This document shows, piece after piece, positions 25,336 to 34,622 of a stretch of 64,000 bases of DNA (the first letter of the stretch is position 1; each line of letters starts with the position of its first letter). The position numbers and the translations under genes were made by a program. The notes under the pieces are model-generated. The model made no database searches and had not been told where the DNA came from. It worked only from the letters and a program-made list of their open reading frames with translations. This DNA is from Microbacterium profundi (GTDB taxonomy: Bacteria; Actinomycetota; Actinomycetes; Actinomycetales; Microbacteriaceae): assembly GCF_000763375.1 (NCBI RefSeq), contig NZ_JPSY01000002.1:62001-126000 (forward strand). Reading direction: 5' to 3'.

Positions 25336-25938
25336 ATGCTCGAGCTTCCCACTGACCTCCCGGCAGATCTTGCCCCGCTGAGCTGGCTCATCGGCGTGTG
25401 GGAAGGCACGGGCGTCATCGAGTACACCGCTGACGGCCACCGCTTCGTGGGCGAGTTCACGCATCGCGTCAGCTTCAGTCACGACGGCGCCGGGTACCTG
25501 AACTATTCGGCCACGGGATGGATGGCGGCCGCCGAGGGCGAGTCGTCGGTCGCGCTGGTCGCCGAGTCCGGATTCTGGCGCCTCTCCCGGCCCGCCACTG
25601 CGGCGGATCCTGGGCCGGCCCTGCTGCCGCCCATCGAGAGCACACCTGCGCGCACGGTAGACGACGTCGAGCAACTGCGAGCCGACTCGGGCGGGTTCCC
25701 GATCGAGGTGTCCCTCGCGCACTCGGACGGCACGCTCGAGCTGTATCTGGGCGAGATCAACGGGCCCCGTATCGACATCGCGACTGACGCGGTCGTGCGC
25801 GGCGCCGGCGGTAAGGAGTACGGCGCGGCGAGTCGTATGTACGGCCTGGTCGAAGGTCATCTGCTGTGGGCCTGGGACATCGCAGCGCTCGGATCCGAGC
25901 TCGCCTCGCATGCGTCGGCTCGTCTGGCGAAGGTCTGA
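25336..25938 (+). CDS. Nitrobindin-like FABP/DUF1794 beta-barrel protein
   Basis: 200 residues. Contains the nitrobindin signature GVWEGTG near residue 20 and [11 protein letters not shown]; strands are regular, without signal peptide. Homologues bind heme and react with nitric oxide or peroxynitrite; the axial His of the family would lie near the C terminus ([11 protein letters not shown] here). GGAGAG sits four bases ahead of the ATG. The ygfZ gene begins two bases after its stop. Confidence 0.8.
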   Translation: MLELPTDLPADLAPLSWLIGVWEGTGVIEYTADGHRFVGEFTHRVSFSHDGAGYLNYSATGWMAAAEGESSVALVAESGFWRLSRPATAADPGPALLPPIESTPARTVDDVEQLRADSGGFPIEVSLAHSDGTLELYLGEINGPRIDIATDAVVRGAGGKEYGAASRMYGLVEGHLLWAWDIAALGSELASHASARLAKV

Positions 25939-25940
25939 CG

Positions 25941-27065
25941 ATGAGTGCCTTCTCCGCCCTGCCCGGCGCCGTGTCAGAAGACGAGGTCGTTCTCCATTTC
26001 GGGGATCCGATCCGCGAGCAGCGACGACTCGTCGCCGGCACCGCAGTGGCGCCTCTCGGCGATCGTGTCGTCATCGAGGTCGCGGGAGAAGACCGGCTGA
26101 GCTGGCTGGACTCCATCACGTCGCAGTCGGTCGCCCGCCTCGGCGCCGGCGACAGCACCGAACTGCTGATCCTCGATCCGCAGGGGCGCGTCGAGCACGC
26201 CGCCGGTGTTCTGGAGGACGGTTCGTCGGTCTGGCTGATCGCGGATGCCGCGGATGCCGAATCGCTCGCGACCTGGTTGCAGCGCATGGTGTTCCGCTCC
26301 CGCGTGACCGTCGCCGTTCGCCCTGAACTCGACCTGGTCGGCTTCTTCGCCGGCGGCGACGCCGAGGCCGTCGTGCGTGGGCTGGCGCTCACGCCGAACG
26401 GCACCGCCCTCGTGTGGGCCGACCCGTGGGCTGCCGTGCAGCTGGGCGGCCACCAGTACGCGACGATCGAACAGCATCCGTCCGCCTCGTACGAGTGGCG
26501 GGTGGCGATCGTCGATGCGGATGCCGCGGCATCCGTCGTCGGTCTGATCGACGAAACCGCGGTGGGCGTCGCAGGCATCCTCGCAACAGAGGCTCTGCGC
26601 GTCGCCGCCTGGCGTCCCCGCTGGGCGAGCGAGGTCGATGAGCGCTCGCTGCCGCACGAATCCGACTGGATCCGCAGCGCGGTGCACCTGAGCAAGGGAT
26701 GCTATCGCGGCCAGGAGACCGTGGCGAAGGTGCACAACCTCGGCCATCCTCCACGCCGCCTCGCAGCGCTGCAGCTCGATGGCAGCGATGACGTCCTTCC
26801 CTCACCTGGCGACGCCGTGTTCGCGGCCGAAGACGAGGTCGGTCGCATCACGTCCGTGGCGCGGCATCATGAGGACGGACCGATCGCCCTCGCGATCCTG
26901 TCGCGGAGGGCGCCGATCGGCGACCTGATCGTGAAGGCGGAGGGCACCGATATCGCGGCCTCGCAGCAGGTGATCGTTCCGGCCGACGCCGGAGCCACGG
27001 CCGACGTGCCACGCCTGACGCGCCTCTCGCGGCGCCCGGCCGGTCAGGATCCGCGCAACGCCTGA
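25941..27065 (+). CDS. ygfZ: Folate-binding protein YgfZ
   Basis: 374 residues. Glycine-cleavage T-protein fold with the diagnostic K-G-C-Y-x-G-Q-E motif (SKGCYRGQETV, about residue 250). YgfZ acts with tetrahydrofolate in iron-sulfur cluster assembly or repair. Start ATG 25941 follows the previous stop by two bases; the longer frame from 25866 overlaps the upstream gene and is not favoured. Residues before position 25 (LPGAVSEDEVVLHFGDP) fit the family N terminus. Confidence 0.9.
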   Translation: MSAFSALPGAVSEDEVVLHFGDPIREQRRLVAGTAVAPLGDRVVIEVAGEDRLSWLDSITSQSVARLGAGDSTELLILDPQGRVEHAAGVLEDGSSVWLIADAADAESLATWLQRMVFRSRVTVAVRPELDLVGFFAGGDAEAVVRGLALTPNGTALVWADPWAAVQLGGHQYATIEQHPSASYEWRVAIVDADAAASVVGLIDETAVGVAGILATEALRVAAWRPRWASEVDERSLPHESDWIRSAVHLSKGCYRGQETVAKVHNLGHPPRRLAALQLDGSDDVLPSPGDAVFAAEDEVGRITSVARHHEDGPIALAILSRRAPIGDLIVKAEGTDIAASQQVIVPADAGATADVPRLTRLSRRPAGQDPRNA

Positions 27066-27120
27066 CCGGGTGCCACGGCATCCCAGGCCACGATTGTCCC
27101 AGACCTCATAGACTGAACGC

Positions 27121-27870
27121 ATGACTGCGACGCGCACCCTCATCCTGCTCCGCCACGGCCAGAGCGAGTGGAACGAACTGAACCTCTTCACCGGCTGGGT
27201 GGATGTCCGCCTCACCGAGCAGGGCGAGAACGAGGCCCGTCGCGGCGGTGAGCTGCTCGCCGAGTCCGGTCTGCTGCCCGACGTGCTGCACACCTCCCTG
27301 CTCAGCCGCGCCATCCAGACCGCCGACATCGCGCTGGACGCCGCCGACCGTCTCTGGATCCCGGTGACGCGCTCCTGGCGCCTCAACGAGCGCCATTACG
27401 GCGCGCTGCAGGGCAAGGACAAGGCGCAGACGCTCGAGGAGTTCGGTCCTGAGCAGTTCCAGCTGTGGCGTCGCTCGTTCGATGTGCCGCCGCCCCTGCT
27501 CGACGATGACAGTGAATTCAGTCAGGTGAATGACCCCCGGTACGCCGACATCGACGGAGAGGTGCCTCGCACCGAGTCGCTGAAGATCGTCATCGACCGG
27601 ATGCTGCCCTACTGGGAGAGCGCGATCGTGCCGGACCTCGAAGCGGGCAAGACGGTTCTCGTCGCAGCACACGGCAATTCGTTGCGCGGCCTGGTCAAGC
27701 ACCTCGACGGCATCAGCGACGACGCGATCGCCGAGCTGAACATCCCCACCGGCATCCCGCTGGTGTACGAACTGGACGAGAACAACATGCCCACCGGCCC
27801 CGGCCGCTACCTCGACCCCGAGGCCGCAGCCGCAGGCGCTGCCGCTGTCGCCTCCCAGGGCAAGAAGTAA
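27121..27870 (+). CDS. gpmA: 2,3-bisphosphoglycerate-dependent phosphoglycerate mutase
   Basis: Interconverts 3- and 2-phosphoglycerate in glycolysis. 249 residues. Phosphohistidine in [10 protein letters not shown] (His12), then [12 protein letters not shown], and the second catalytic His in [15 protein letters not shown]. gpmA beside senX3-regX3 and phoU is the arrangement known from mycobacteria. A Gly/Ala-rich C-terminal tail is typical of the actinobacterial enzyme. A bidirectional terminator follows. Confidence 0.97.
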   Translation: MTATRTLILLRHGQSEWNELNLFTGWVDVRLTEQGENEARRGGELLAESGLLPDVLHTSLLSRAIQTADIALDAADRLWIPVTRSWRLNERHYGALQGKDKAQTLEEFGPEQFQLWRRSFDVPPPLLDDDSEFSQVNDPRYADIDGEVPRTESLKIVIDRMLPYWESAIVPDLEAGKTVLVAAHGNSLRGLVKHLDGISDDAIAELNIPTGIPLVYELDENNMPTGPGRYLDPEAAAAGAAAVASQGKK

Positions 27871-27888
27871 CACCCGTCACGCTCGACG

Positions 27889-27924
27889 AAGGAACCCCCT
27901 GCAGAGATCTGCAGGGGGTTCCTT
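27889..27924. terminator. Bidirectional terminator between gpmA and phoU
   Basis: Perfect 15-bp stem AAGGAACCCCCTGCA with its complement and loop GAGATC. It ends both the plus-strand gpmA and minus-strand phoU transcripts. Confidence 0.9.
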
Positions 27925-27945
27925 CATGAAACCGGAGGACCTGGG

Positions 27946-28674
27946 TCAGGCGAGGCCCTTGCCGTCGGGATCTTGAACTTCTGCCACCTGAGCTTCCGCC
28001 TCTGCAGCGGCAAGGGCGATGTCCTCCTCGTCGACCGCCCAGTCACCGGTCGCGAGGTAGACGACCTTCTTCGCGATGGCGACCGCGTGATCGGCGAAGC
28101 GCTCGTGATAGCGGCTCGCGAGGGTCGCGTCGACGGTGGCGCCCGCCTCGCCCTTCCAGTTGTCGCTGAGCACCTTCTCGAAGACCTTGGCGTGCAACTC
28201 GTCCACGTCGTCATCCGAATTGCGGATCTCGTCTGCAAAGCGCAGATCCTGGGTGCGCAGGAGCTCGCTGAGCGTACGCGCGATCTCGACGTCGAGCTCA
28301 CCCATCCGGGTGAACGTGCTCTTCAGACCCTTCGGGATGGCGCGCTCGGGGAAGCGCAGTCGCGCGAGCTGGGCGATGTGCTCCGACATGTCGCCCATGC
28401 GCTCGAGGGACGCGCTCACTCGGAGCGCGAAGACGACGATGCGCAGATCGCGTGCGACGGGCTGCTGACGGGCGAGGATCTCGATGGCCTGCTCGTCGAG
28501 CTTCACCGCGAGCTCGTCGATCTTCGCGTCGTCGGCGATCACCTCTTCTGCGAGCGCGACATCGCCCGTGGCGAAGGCGCGGGTGGCCTTGTCGATGGAG
28601 ACGTTGACGAGGTCGGCGATCTCCACGAGACGGGACTGCACATCCTCGAGGGACTGGTGGAAGAGTTCACGCAT
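27946..28674 (-). CDS. phoU: Phosphate signalling protein PhoU
   Basis: 242 residues from ATG 28674 (MRELFHQSLEDVQ is the usual start); the longer frame from 28746 runs through the shared promoter region. Two three-helix PhoU repeats, each with the metal-binding E/D-x-x-x-D pattern (SLERMGDMSEHIA and YHERFADHAVAIAKKVVYL). Represses the phosphate regulon when phosphate is plentiful by acting on the sensor kinase and PstB. Divergent from senX3. Confidence 0.95.
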   Translation of the reverse strand: MRELFHQSLEDVQSRLVEIADLVNVSIDKATRAFATGDVALAEEVIADDAKIDELAVKLDEQAIEILARQQPVARDLRIVVFALRVSASLERMGDMSEHIAQLARLRFPERAIPKGLKSTFTRMGELDVEIARTLSELLRTQDLRFADEIRNSDDDVDELHAKVFEKVLSDNWKGEAGATVDATLASRYHERFADHAVAIAKKVVYLATGDWAVDEEDIALAAAEAEAQVAEVQDPDGKGLA

Positions 28675-28761
28675 GAGCGGCGCAACCTTTCGTTCGGAGC
28701 TCGGGTGGTCTGGCCGGCTGATGACGGCGCGCTGCCATGTGCGCACGCCCTTGCTGATTGT

Positions 28762-28790
28762 GTTCGTCGAAGGTTAACGAACGGTGCCCA
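28762..28790 (+). promoter_or_regulatory. PHO-box-like direct repeats between phoU and senX3
   Basis: Plus strand GTTCGTC (28762), GTTAACG (28773) and GTGCCCA (28784), each 11 bases apart, resembling the pstS PHO box. Suggests autoregulation of senX3-regX3 and control of phoU. Confidence 0.5.
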
Positions 28791-28872
28791 GCACGTGAAT
28801 ACTAGTTCGCCTGCATCCGCTGTGGCGCGCAAACCCGCCAGAGCCGAGGTGAACGCACTCTACGCTGGTGAC

Positions 28873-30093
28873 ATGACCACGCCGCAGATCGCGCTGCTCG
28901 CCCTCGCCGTCGGGCTGGCGATCGGCATAGGGCTGGCCGTGCTCGTTTTCTGGGCGTACCGTGCTCGCGCCAAGGTGGTGGAGGAATCGTCCACGACGGT
29001 TCCGCAGGGCACGGTCGACGTTCTCGAGAGCATGGACGATGCGGCGTGCGTGATCGACTCGTCCGGACTCGTGCTGGCCATCTCCCATGCTGCTGCGCGC
29101 TTCGGCATCGAGGTCGGGGCGACGCTCGACAACCCGGAGCTGCGAGAACTCGTGCGCACGGTCCGCTCGATCGGCGCGTCATCCACCGAGACGATGCGCA
29201 TCACGCGTCCAGGGGTCAGCCTCGATCCGCGGCTGGTGTCCGCCAGGGCGAGCGAGCTGGCGGCGCGCCTCACCTTGCTGATCATCCGCGATGTGACGGA
29301 GCAGGAGCGCCTCGACCAGATGCGCCGCGACTTCGTCGCCAACACCAGCCATGAGCTGAAGACCCCTGTCGGGGCCGTGAGTCTGCTCGCCGAAGCCATC
29401 GAGTCCGCCGCCGACGATCCGGCGCAGGTGCGGATCTTCGCGTCACGCATCTCTGCCGAGGCGACAAGGCTCGGACAGCTCACCGGACGCATCATGAGTC
29501 TCTCGCGTCTTCAGACCGCCGACGGCGCCAACGACTTCGGTCCGGTGGCCATCGACGAGGTCGTCGCCGCGTCGATCGAGGCTCACGCCGTGCAGGCCGA
29601 TTCCGCCGGCGTTGAGCTCATGCGCGGAGGCGACAGGGGGGTGTTCGTCCGCGGCGATCTGCAGATCCTGATCGAGGCGGTCGGCAACCTCGTCGCCAAC
29701 GCGATCCTTTACTCTCCGACCGGCTCGCGCGTCGGCGTCGGCGTCAAGATCGAAGGGGAGACAGTGGAGATCGCCGTCTCCGATCAGGGCATCGGCATCT
29801 CGGAGTCGGATCGGGAGCGCATCTTCGAGCGTTTCTATCGCGCCGATGAGGCTCGCTCGCGGCGCACCGGCGGCACGGGGCTCGGACTCTCGATCGTGAA
29901 GCACGCCACGCAGCGTCACGGCGGTGAGGTGCGGGTATGGTCGAGGCCGAGTCGCGGATCGACCTTCACCATGGTGCTGCCTCGGATCGATGCTCCGATG
30001 CCCGACACGACAGACCGCAAGAACAAGAAGAAGCGCGCCAAGAAGGCGGCCAAGGCCGCGGCAGTGCGCGCCCGAAACGGAGAGACCGTATGA
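28873..30093 (+). CDS. senX3: Sensor histidine kinase of the phosphate system (SenX3/PhoR)
   Basis: 406 residues from ATG 28873 (preceded by a weak GGTG-type site). One N-terminal membrane helix, then a PAS-like domain (about 50-150, MDDAACVIDSSGLVLAISHAA), H box ANTSHELKTPVGAV (phospho-His near residue 167), N box NLVANAI, DQGIGISESD and GGTGLGLSIVKH. Ends in a Lys-rich tail. It overlaps regX3 by four bases (ATGA). Senses phosphate with PstSCAB and PhoU. Confidence 0.95.
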   Translation: MTTPQIALLALAVGLAIGIGLAVLVFWAYRARAKVVEESSTTVPQGTVDVLESMDDAACVIDSSGLVLAISHAAARFGIEVGATLDNPELRELVRTVRSIGASSTETMRITRPGVSLDPRLVSARASELAARLTLLIIRDVTEQERLDQMRRDFVANTSHELKTPVGAVSLLAEAIESAADDPAQVRIFASRISAEATRLGQLTGRIMSLSRLQTADGANDFGPVAIDEVVAASIEAHAVQADSAGVELMRGGDRGVFVRGDLQILIEAVGNLVANAILYSPTGSRVGVGVKIEGETVEIAVSDQGIGISESDRERIFERFYRADEARSRRTGGTGLGLSIVKHATQRHGGEVRVWSRPSRGSTFTMVLPRIDAPMPDTTDRKNKKKRAKKAAKAAAVRARNGETV

Positions 30094-30773
30094 CCCGAAT
30101 TCTTCTCGTCGAGGACGAACCCGATCTCGCCGACCCCCTTGCCTATCTGCTGCGTCGTGAAGGCTACGAGGTGGAGATCGCAGAGGACGGCCCCGGCGCG
30201 CTGACGGCGTTCAGAGAGCGAGGTGCCGACATCGTCCTTCTCGACCTCATGCTTCCCGGCATGCCGGGCACCGAGGTGTGCCGGCAGATCCGCTCGACCT
30301 CGGTGGTTCCGATCATCATGCTCACGGCGAAGGACTCGGAGGTGGACATCGTCGTCGGGCTCGAGCTCGGCGCGGACGACTACATCACCAAGCCCTATTC
30401 GTCCCGTGAGCTGCTCGCACGCATGCGCGCCGTGCTGCGCCGTGTGGTGCAGGCCGACAGCGATCTCGATGAGCGCGTGCTCGACGGCGGGCGCGTCACG
30501 CTCGACATCGATCGGCACACCGTCACGGTCTCCGGTGAGGAGATCAACATGCCATTGAAGGAGTTCGAGCTGCTCGAGGTGCTGATGCGCAACTCAGGTC
30601 GAGTGCTCACTCGCGGTCAGCTGATCGACCGCGTATGGGGCAGCGACTACTTCGGCGACACCAAGACGCTCGACGTGCACATCAAGCGCATCCGCTCCCG
30701 AATCGAGGAGAACCCGGGCGAGCCGGTCATGCTCGTCACCGTGCGCGGACTCGGATACCGCTTCGAGGGCTGA
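30090..30773 (+). CDS. regX3: Phosphate response regulator (RegX3/PhoP)
   Basis: 227 residues. Receiver domain with acidic VEDEPDLAD, phospho-acceptor Asp in IVLLDLMLPGMPG (about residue 52), Thr in IMLTAKD and Lys in YITKPY; winged-helix output domain INMPLKEFELLEVLMRNSGRVLTRGQLIDRVWGSDYFGDTKTLDVHIKRIRS. Binds PHO-box direct repeats like those at 20765-20805 and 28762-28790. Start overlaps senX3. Confidence 0.96.
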   Translation: MTRILLVEDEPDLADPLAYLLRREGYEVEIAEDGPGALTAFRERGADIVLLDLMLPGMPGTEVCRQIRSTSVVPIIMLTAKDSEVDIVVGLELGADDYITKPYSSRELLARMRAVLRRVVQADSDLDERVLDGGRVTLDIDRHTVTVSGEEINMPLKEFELLEVLMRNSGRVLTRGQLIDRVWGSDYFGDTKTLDVHIKRIRSRIEENPGEPVMLVTVRGLGYRFEG

Positions 30774-30782
30774 TATCCGCAG

Positions 30783-30828
30783 ACGCAGAGAGGCCGTTCA
30801 CCCCATGGGGTGACCGGCCTCTCTGCGT
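30783..30828. terminator. Bidirectional terminator between regX3 and lpqE
   Basis: 14-bp stem ACGCAGAGAGGCCG with its complement; the loop contains a second palindrome CACCCCATGGGGTG. Confidence 0.85.
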
Positions 30829-30849
30829 GAAGAGCGCGGCAACGTCCGA

Positions 30850-31329
30850 TCAGGCGTCGTCCTCCTGCGGGACCAGATCGGCGTAGTACGAGAGAGCGCC
30901 GTCGAGGACGGGCACGTCTGCAGCGGTACCGGTGGCGTCGCCCGACTGGAAGTAGATCTTGATCGTGGCGCCGGGCATCGTGTCGAGGTCGTCGATGCGC
31001 AACGGCTCGGCGTTGGCGCCGAGGCTCACGGTGTCTCCCGCGCCCACCCGCAGGGTGAGGGGATCGAGGCCCTCGATCTCGACGGTGAGTGTCGCGGGCT
31101 TGTCGGTCGGGTTGACGATCGCGGCGATGAGGTTGCCGGTGGCGCCGTCTTCGGTCGCGATGATCATCGCATTGCGGATCTCGAGCGGACCGTCGGAATC
31201 GGCGATGTTCACGCCGTCGGATGCTGAGTACGCGATCTCAGTCGACTGCGGGGTGATGAACGTGCATCCCGTGGCGCCGAGCAGAACAAGGGCGCTGATG
31301 GCGGCAGACGCTACAAGGCGCGATTTCAC
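30850..31329 (-). CDS. lpqE: LpqE-like lipoprotein
   Basis: 159 residues from GTG 31329, which has AGGAGG six bases upstream. Signal peptide ends in a GATGC lipobox; the mature part is a beta-rich domain (DGPLEIRNAMIIATEDGATGNLIAAIVNPTDKPATLTVEI). The gene is divergent from carD, exactly as lpqE in mycobacteria, and the order that follows (carD, ispD, ispF, cysS, rlmB) matches too. Its function is unknown; a role in copper handling or the cell envelope has been suggested for the wider family but nothing here shows it. Confidence 0.8.
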   Translation of the reverse strand: MKSRLVASAAISALVLLGATGCTFITPQSTEIAYSASDGVNIADSDGPLEIRNAMIIATEDGATGNLIAAIVNPTDKPATLTVEIEGLDPLTLRVGAGDTVSLGANAEPLRIDDLDTMPGATIKIYFQSGDATGTAADVPVLDGALSYYADLVPQEDDA

Positions 31330-31463
31330 GAGTCCTCCTGGGAGATTTGGGATATCCGCATCCATTCTATGGGTACGCGAGGGGTGCCCACGTGGCCGTG
31401 CGGAGCAAACCCTAGTGCATGTCGCCTGTGGTATTCTGGAGGTTGCCGAAAGGACACGATTTT

Positions 31464-31946
31464 ATGCTTTTTGAAGTTGGCGAGACGGTCGTCTATCCGC
31501 ACCATGGGGCCGCGACGATCATCGAGGTCAAGGATCGCGTCATCAAGGGCGAGACGAAGAAGTACCTGAAGCTGAACGTCACCCAGGGTGACCTCATCAT
31601 CGAGGTTCCTGCAGAGAACGTCGACCTCGTCGGCGTCCGCGACGTCATCGGCCAGGAGGGTCTCGATCACGTGTTCGAGGTGCTGCGCGCTCCGTTCACG
31701 GAAGAGCCCACGAACTGGTCACGTCGTTACAAGGCGAACCTCGAGAAGCTCGCCTCCGGCGATGTGATCAAGGTGAGCGAGGTCGTGCGCGACCTGTGGC
31801 GTCGCGATCAGGACCGCGGTCTGTCCGCGGGTGAGAAGCGCATGCTCGCGAAGGCGCGTCAGATCCTCATCTCCGAGCTCGCGCTCGCCGAGAAGTGCGA
31901 CGAGGACAAGGCCGGGGCGCTGCTCGACGAGGTCCTTGCGTCCTGA
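31464..31946 (+). CDS. carD: RNA polymerase-binding transcription regulator CarD
   Basis: 160 residues from ATG 31464 (GAAAGGAC upstream). N-terminal RNA-polymerase-interaction Tudor-like domain ([23 protein letters not shown], residues 1-70) and a C-terminal helical DNA-binding domain with the conserved Trp in [11 protein letters not shown]. Stabilises open complexes at housekeeping promoters including rRNA, and is usually essential. A -10-like TATTCT lies about 30 bases before the start. Confidence 0.96.
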   Translation: MLFEVGETVVYPHHGAATIIEVKDRVIKGETKKYLKLNVTQGDLIIEVPAENVDLVGVRDVIGQEGLDHVFEVLRAPFTEEPTNWSRRYKANLEKLASGDVIKVSEVVRDLWRRDQDRGLSAGEKRMLAKARQILISELALAEKCDEDKAGALLDEVLAS

Positions 31947-31982
31947 TGGCCGAGGCCTTCGGGCCTCGCTAGTGTTGAGCGT

Positions 31983-33173
31983 GTGACTCTCATCCCTGTG
32001 CCCACGACGGCGATCATCGTCGTCGCGGCGGGTTCCGGAACACGTCTGGGCGGTGTCGCGCCCAAGGCGTTCGTCGGCATCGACGAGCACACGGTGCTCA
32101 GGCATGCGCTCGACGGCGTCTTCGCGGCTCAGGTCGCGCAGGTCGTCGTCGTCGCGCCCTCGGGGCACGAGGGGGATGCCGAGACCGAGTTGCTCGCAGC
32201 CGCAGGGGATCGGCGCGACCTCGGTCGTGTCGTGACCGGTGGGGGGACCAGGCAGCAGTCCGTCGCTGCTGGTCTTGCGGCGCTGTGGGGAGACATCACC
32301 ACGGTGCTCGTCCACGATGCCGCGCGCGCTCTGACACCACCGGCCCAGATCGACGCCGTCGCCGTGGCAGTGACCGTCGATGCCGGAGTGATCCCGGCGA
32401 TCGCCGTCATCGACACGCTCAAGCGCGTGGAGGGGAATGATGTCGTCGCTGCGGTGGATCGGTCGGAGCTGGCCGCTGCCCAGACCCCGCAGGGTTTTCC
32501 TCGAGCGCTTCTCGAAGCGGCGTATGCCACCGCTTCGGCATCGGGCATCGAATACACCGACGACGCTGCGCTGTTCGCGGCAGCGGGGCATCCCGTGCGA
32601 CACATCGCCGGTTCAGAACGCGCGTTCAAGATCACCACGCCGGGCGACCTTGCGCGCGCGCGACAGATCCTCGACGTGCGGGCGGAGCCGGCGGCCGTGT
32701 CTGCTCCTCGCATCGGCGTCGGCACCGACGTGCACGCGTTCGGTGGTGAAGGGAACCTCTGGCTGGCGGGGCTCGAATGGCCGGGTGAGCAGCCGCTGTC
32801 TGGCCATTCCGACGGCGACGCGGTCGCGCATGCCATCGTCGATGCCCTGCTCGGCGCTGCCGGACTCGGTGACATCGGCGAGCACTTCGGCACCTCGCAT
32901 CCCGAGTACGCCGGTGCGCACGCCGATGTCTTCCTCGCACGCACAGCCGAACTCGTGACAGAGGCGGGTTTCGTGATCGGCAACGTCTCGGTGCAGTTCC
33001 AGGGAAACCGTCCGCGATTCAGCGCGCGTCGCGGTGAAGCCGAGCGCTCACTGTCTGCCGCACTCGGCGGAGCATCCGTCGCCGTGACCGCGACGACGAC
33101 TGACGGCCTCGGATTCACCGGCCGCGGTGAAGGCGTCGCCGTCACAGCGGTCGCGCTCATATACCCCGGGTAG
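31983..33173 (+). CDS. ispDF: Bifunctional IspD/IspF (MEP pathway)
   Basis: 396 residues, GTG start. N-terminal 2-C-methylerythritol 4-phosphate cytidylyltransferase (about 1-235: [36 protein letters not shown]) joined to 2-C-methylerythritol 2,4-cyclodiphosphate synthase (about 240-396: [11 protein letters not shown] with metal Asp/His, [30 protein letters not shown]). In many actinobacteria these are neighbouring genes; here they are fused, skipping IspE. Supplies isoprenoid precursors. Confidence 0.96.
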   Translation: MTLIPVPTTAIIVVAAGSGTRLGGVAPKAFVGIDEHTVLRHALDGVFAAQVAQVVVVAPSGHEGDAETELLAAAGDRRDLGRVVTGGGTRQQSVAAGLAALWGDITTVLVHDAARALTPPAQIDAVAVAVTVDAGVIPAIAVIDTLKRVEGNDVVAAVDRSELAAAQTPQGFPRALLEAAYATASASGIEYTDDAALFAAAGHPVRHIAGSERAFKITTPGDLARARQILDVRAEPAAVSAPRIGVGTDVHAFGGEGNLWLAGLEWPGEQPLSGHSDGDAVAHAIVDALLGAAGLGDIGEHFGTSHPEYAGAHADVFLARTAELVTEAGFVIGNVSVQFQGNRPRFSARRGEAERSLSAALGGASVAVTATTTDGLGFTGRGEGVAVTAVALIYPG

Positions 33174-33182
33174 TCTGGTGCA

Positions 33183-34622
33183 GTGACTCTCCGCCTCTAC
33201 GACACGCGCGCACAGCAGCTGCGCGACTTCGTGCCTCTCGACCCCGAGAACGTCACGATGTACGTATGCGGACCCACGGTGCAATCCGGCCCTCACATCG
33301 GTCACGTCCGCGCGGCCCTGAGCTTCGACCTCCTTCGCCGCTGGCTCGCACATCGATTCGGTCGTGTGACCTTCGTGCGCAACGTCACCGACATCGACGA
33401 CAAGGTTCTCGCCGGCGCCACCGCGAGTGAGCCGTGGTGGGCGCTGGCGTACCGGATGGAGCAGCAGTTCACGGCGGCATATGCCGGCGTCGGCATCCTC
33501 GCTCCGACGTACGAGCCGCGTGCGACGGCATCCATTCCTCAGATGCAGGAGCTCATCGAGACCCTGATCGGCCGCGGGCACGCCTACGCCGCGCCCGACG
33601 GCTCGGGCGACGTGTACTTCGACGTGCGATCGTGGTCGCAATACGGTGCGCTCACGCATCAGTCCGTCGACGCGATGGAGGCTGCTGAGGATGCCGATCC
33701 TCGAGGCAAGCGCAATCCGCAGGACTTCGCCCTCTGGAAGGGCTCCAAACCAGATGAGCCCGCCGACGCGATGTGGAGTTCGCCGTGGGGTGCTGGCCGA
33801 CCCGGCTGGCATATCGAATGCTCGGCAATGGCCAGGCGCTACCTCGGATCAGAGTTCGACATCCACGGGGGTGGGCTCGATCTGCGCTTCCCGCACCATG
33901 AGAACGAGCTCGCGCAGTCGACGGCGGCAGGCGAAGGCTTCGCGCAGTACTGGGTGCACAACGGCCTGGTGACCGTCGACGGGCAGAAGATGTCGAAGTC
34001 GCTCGACAACTTCACACTCGCAGCCGACGTGCTCGCCGCGCACGACCCACTCGTCGTGCGCTACGCGCTCGCCGCCGCGCACTACCGATCGAGCCTCGAT
34101 CTGACCGAGTCGTCATGGGCAGAGGCAGAGGCTGCCCTCGGACGCATCCACTCGTTCGTCGAGAGGGCGGGGCGGGCAGCCGAACGCAACGAGATGCGGC
34201 GGCGGGGGCGCGACCTGGACGACGAGGCCGTGGAGTACATCTCGTTGATCCCCGGAGAGTTCGCGGAAGCCATGGACGACGACCTCGGTGTGCCGCAGGC
34301 ACTGGCCGTGGTGCACGATCGGGTGCGACGTGGAAACCAGGCGCTCGACCACGGCGACGATGCGGCCGCCGAACGGGCGTTGCATGAAGTGCGCGAGATG
34401 ATCCAGGTGCTGGGGCTGGATGCGGCATCCGCGGCATCCGGTGATGCTGACGCCGAGGCATCCGCTCTCGACGCCCTCGTGCAGACCATGATCACGCAGC
34501 GCGCTCAGGCACGGGCCGACAAGGACTGGGCGACGGCCGACCGCATCCGCGACGCGATCGCGGCGGCAGGCATCGCTCTTGAAGACACAGCAGACGGAAC
34601 TCATTGGAGTATTGATGGTTAA
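33183..34622 (+). CDS. cysS: Cysteinyl-tRNA synthetase
   Basis: 479 residues, GTG start. Class I motifs HIGH (SGPHIGHVRAAL, near residue 38) and KMSKS (GQKMSKSLDNF). Zinc ligands: Cys in YVCGPTVQ, and the cysteine/histidine set around HIECSAMARRYLG and DLRFPHHENELAQ. C-terminal Ala/Asp-rich DALR-type domain. rlmB starts inside its last eight bases. Confidence 0.97.
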   Translation: MTLRLYDTRAQQLRDFVPLDPENVTMYVCGPTVQSGPHIGHVRAALSFDLLRRWLAHRFGRVTFVRNVTDIDDKVLAGATASEPWWALAYRMEQQFTAAYAGVGILAPTYEPRATASIPQMQELIETLIGRGHAYAAPDGSGDVYFDVRSWSQYGALTHQSVDAMEAAEDADPRGKRNPQDFALWKGSKPDEPADAMWSSPWGAGRPGWHIECSAMARRYLGSEFDIHGGGLDLRFPHHENELAQSTAAGEGFAQYWVHNGLVTVDGQKMSKSLDNFTLAADVLAAHDPLVVRYALAAAHYRSSLDLTESSWAEAEAALGRIHSFVERAGRAAERNEMRRRGRDLDDEAVEYISLIPGEFAEAMDDDLGVPQALAVVHDRVRRGNQALDHGDDAAAERALHEVREMIQVLGLDAASAASGDADAEASALDALVQTMITQRAQARADKDWATADRIRDAIAAAGIALEDTADGTHWSIDG

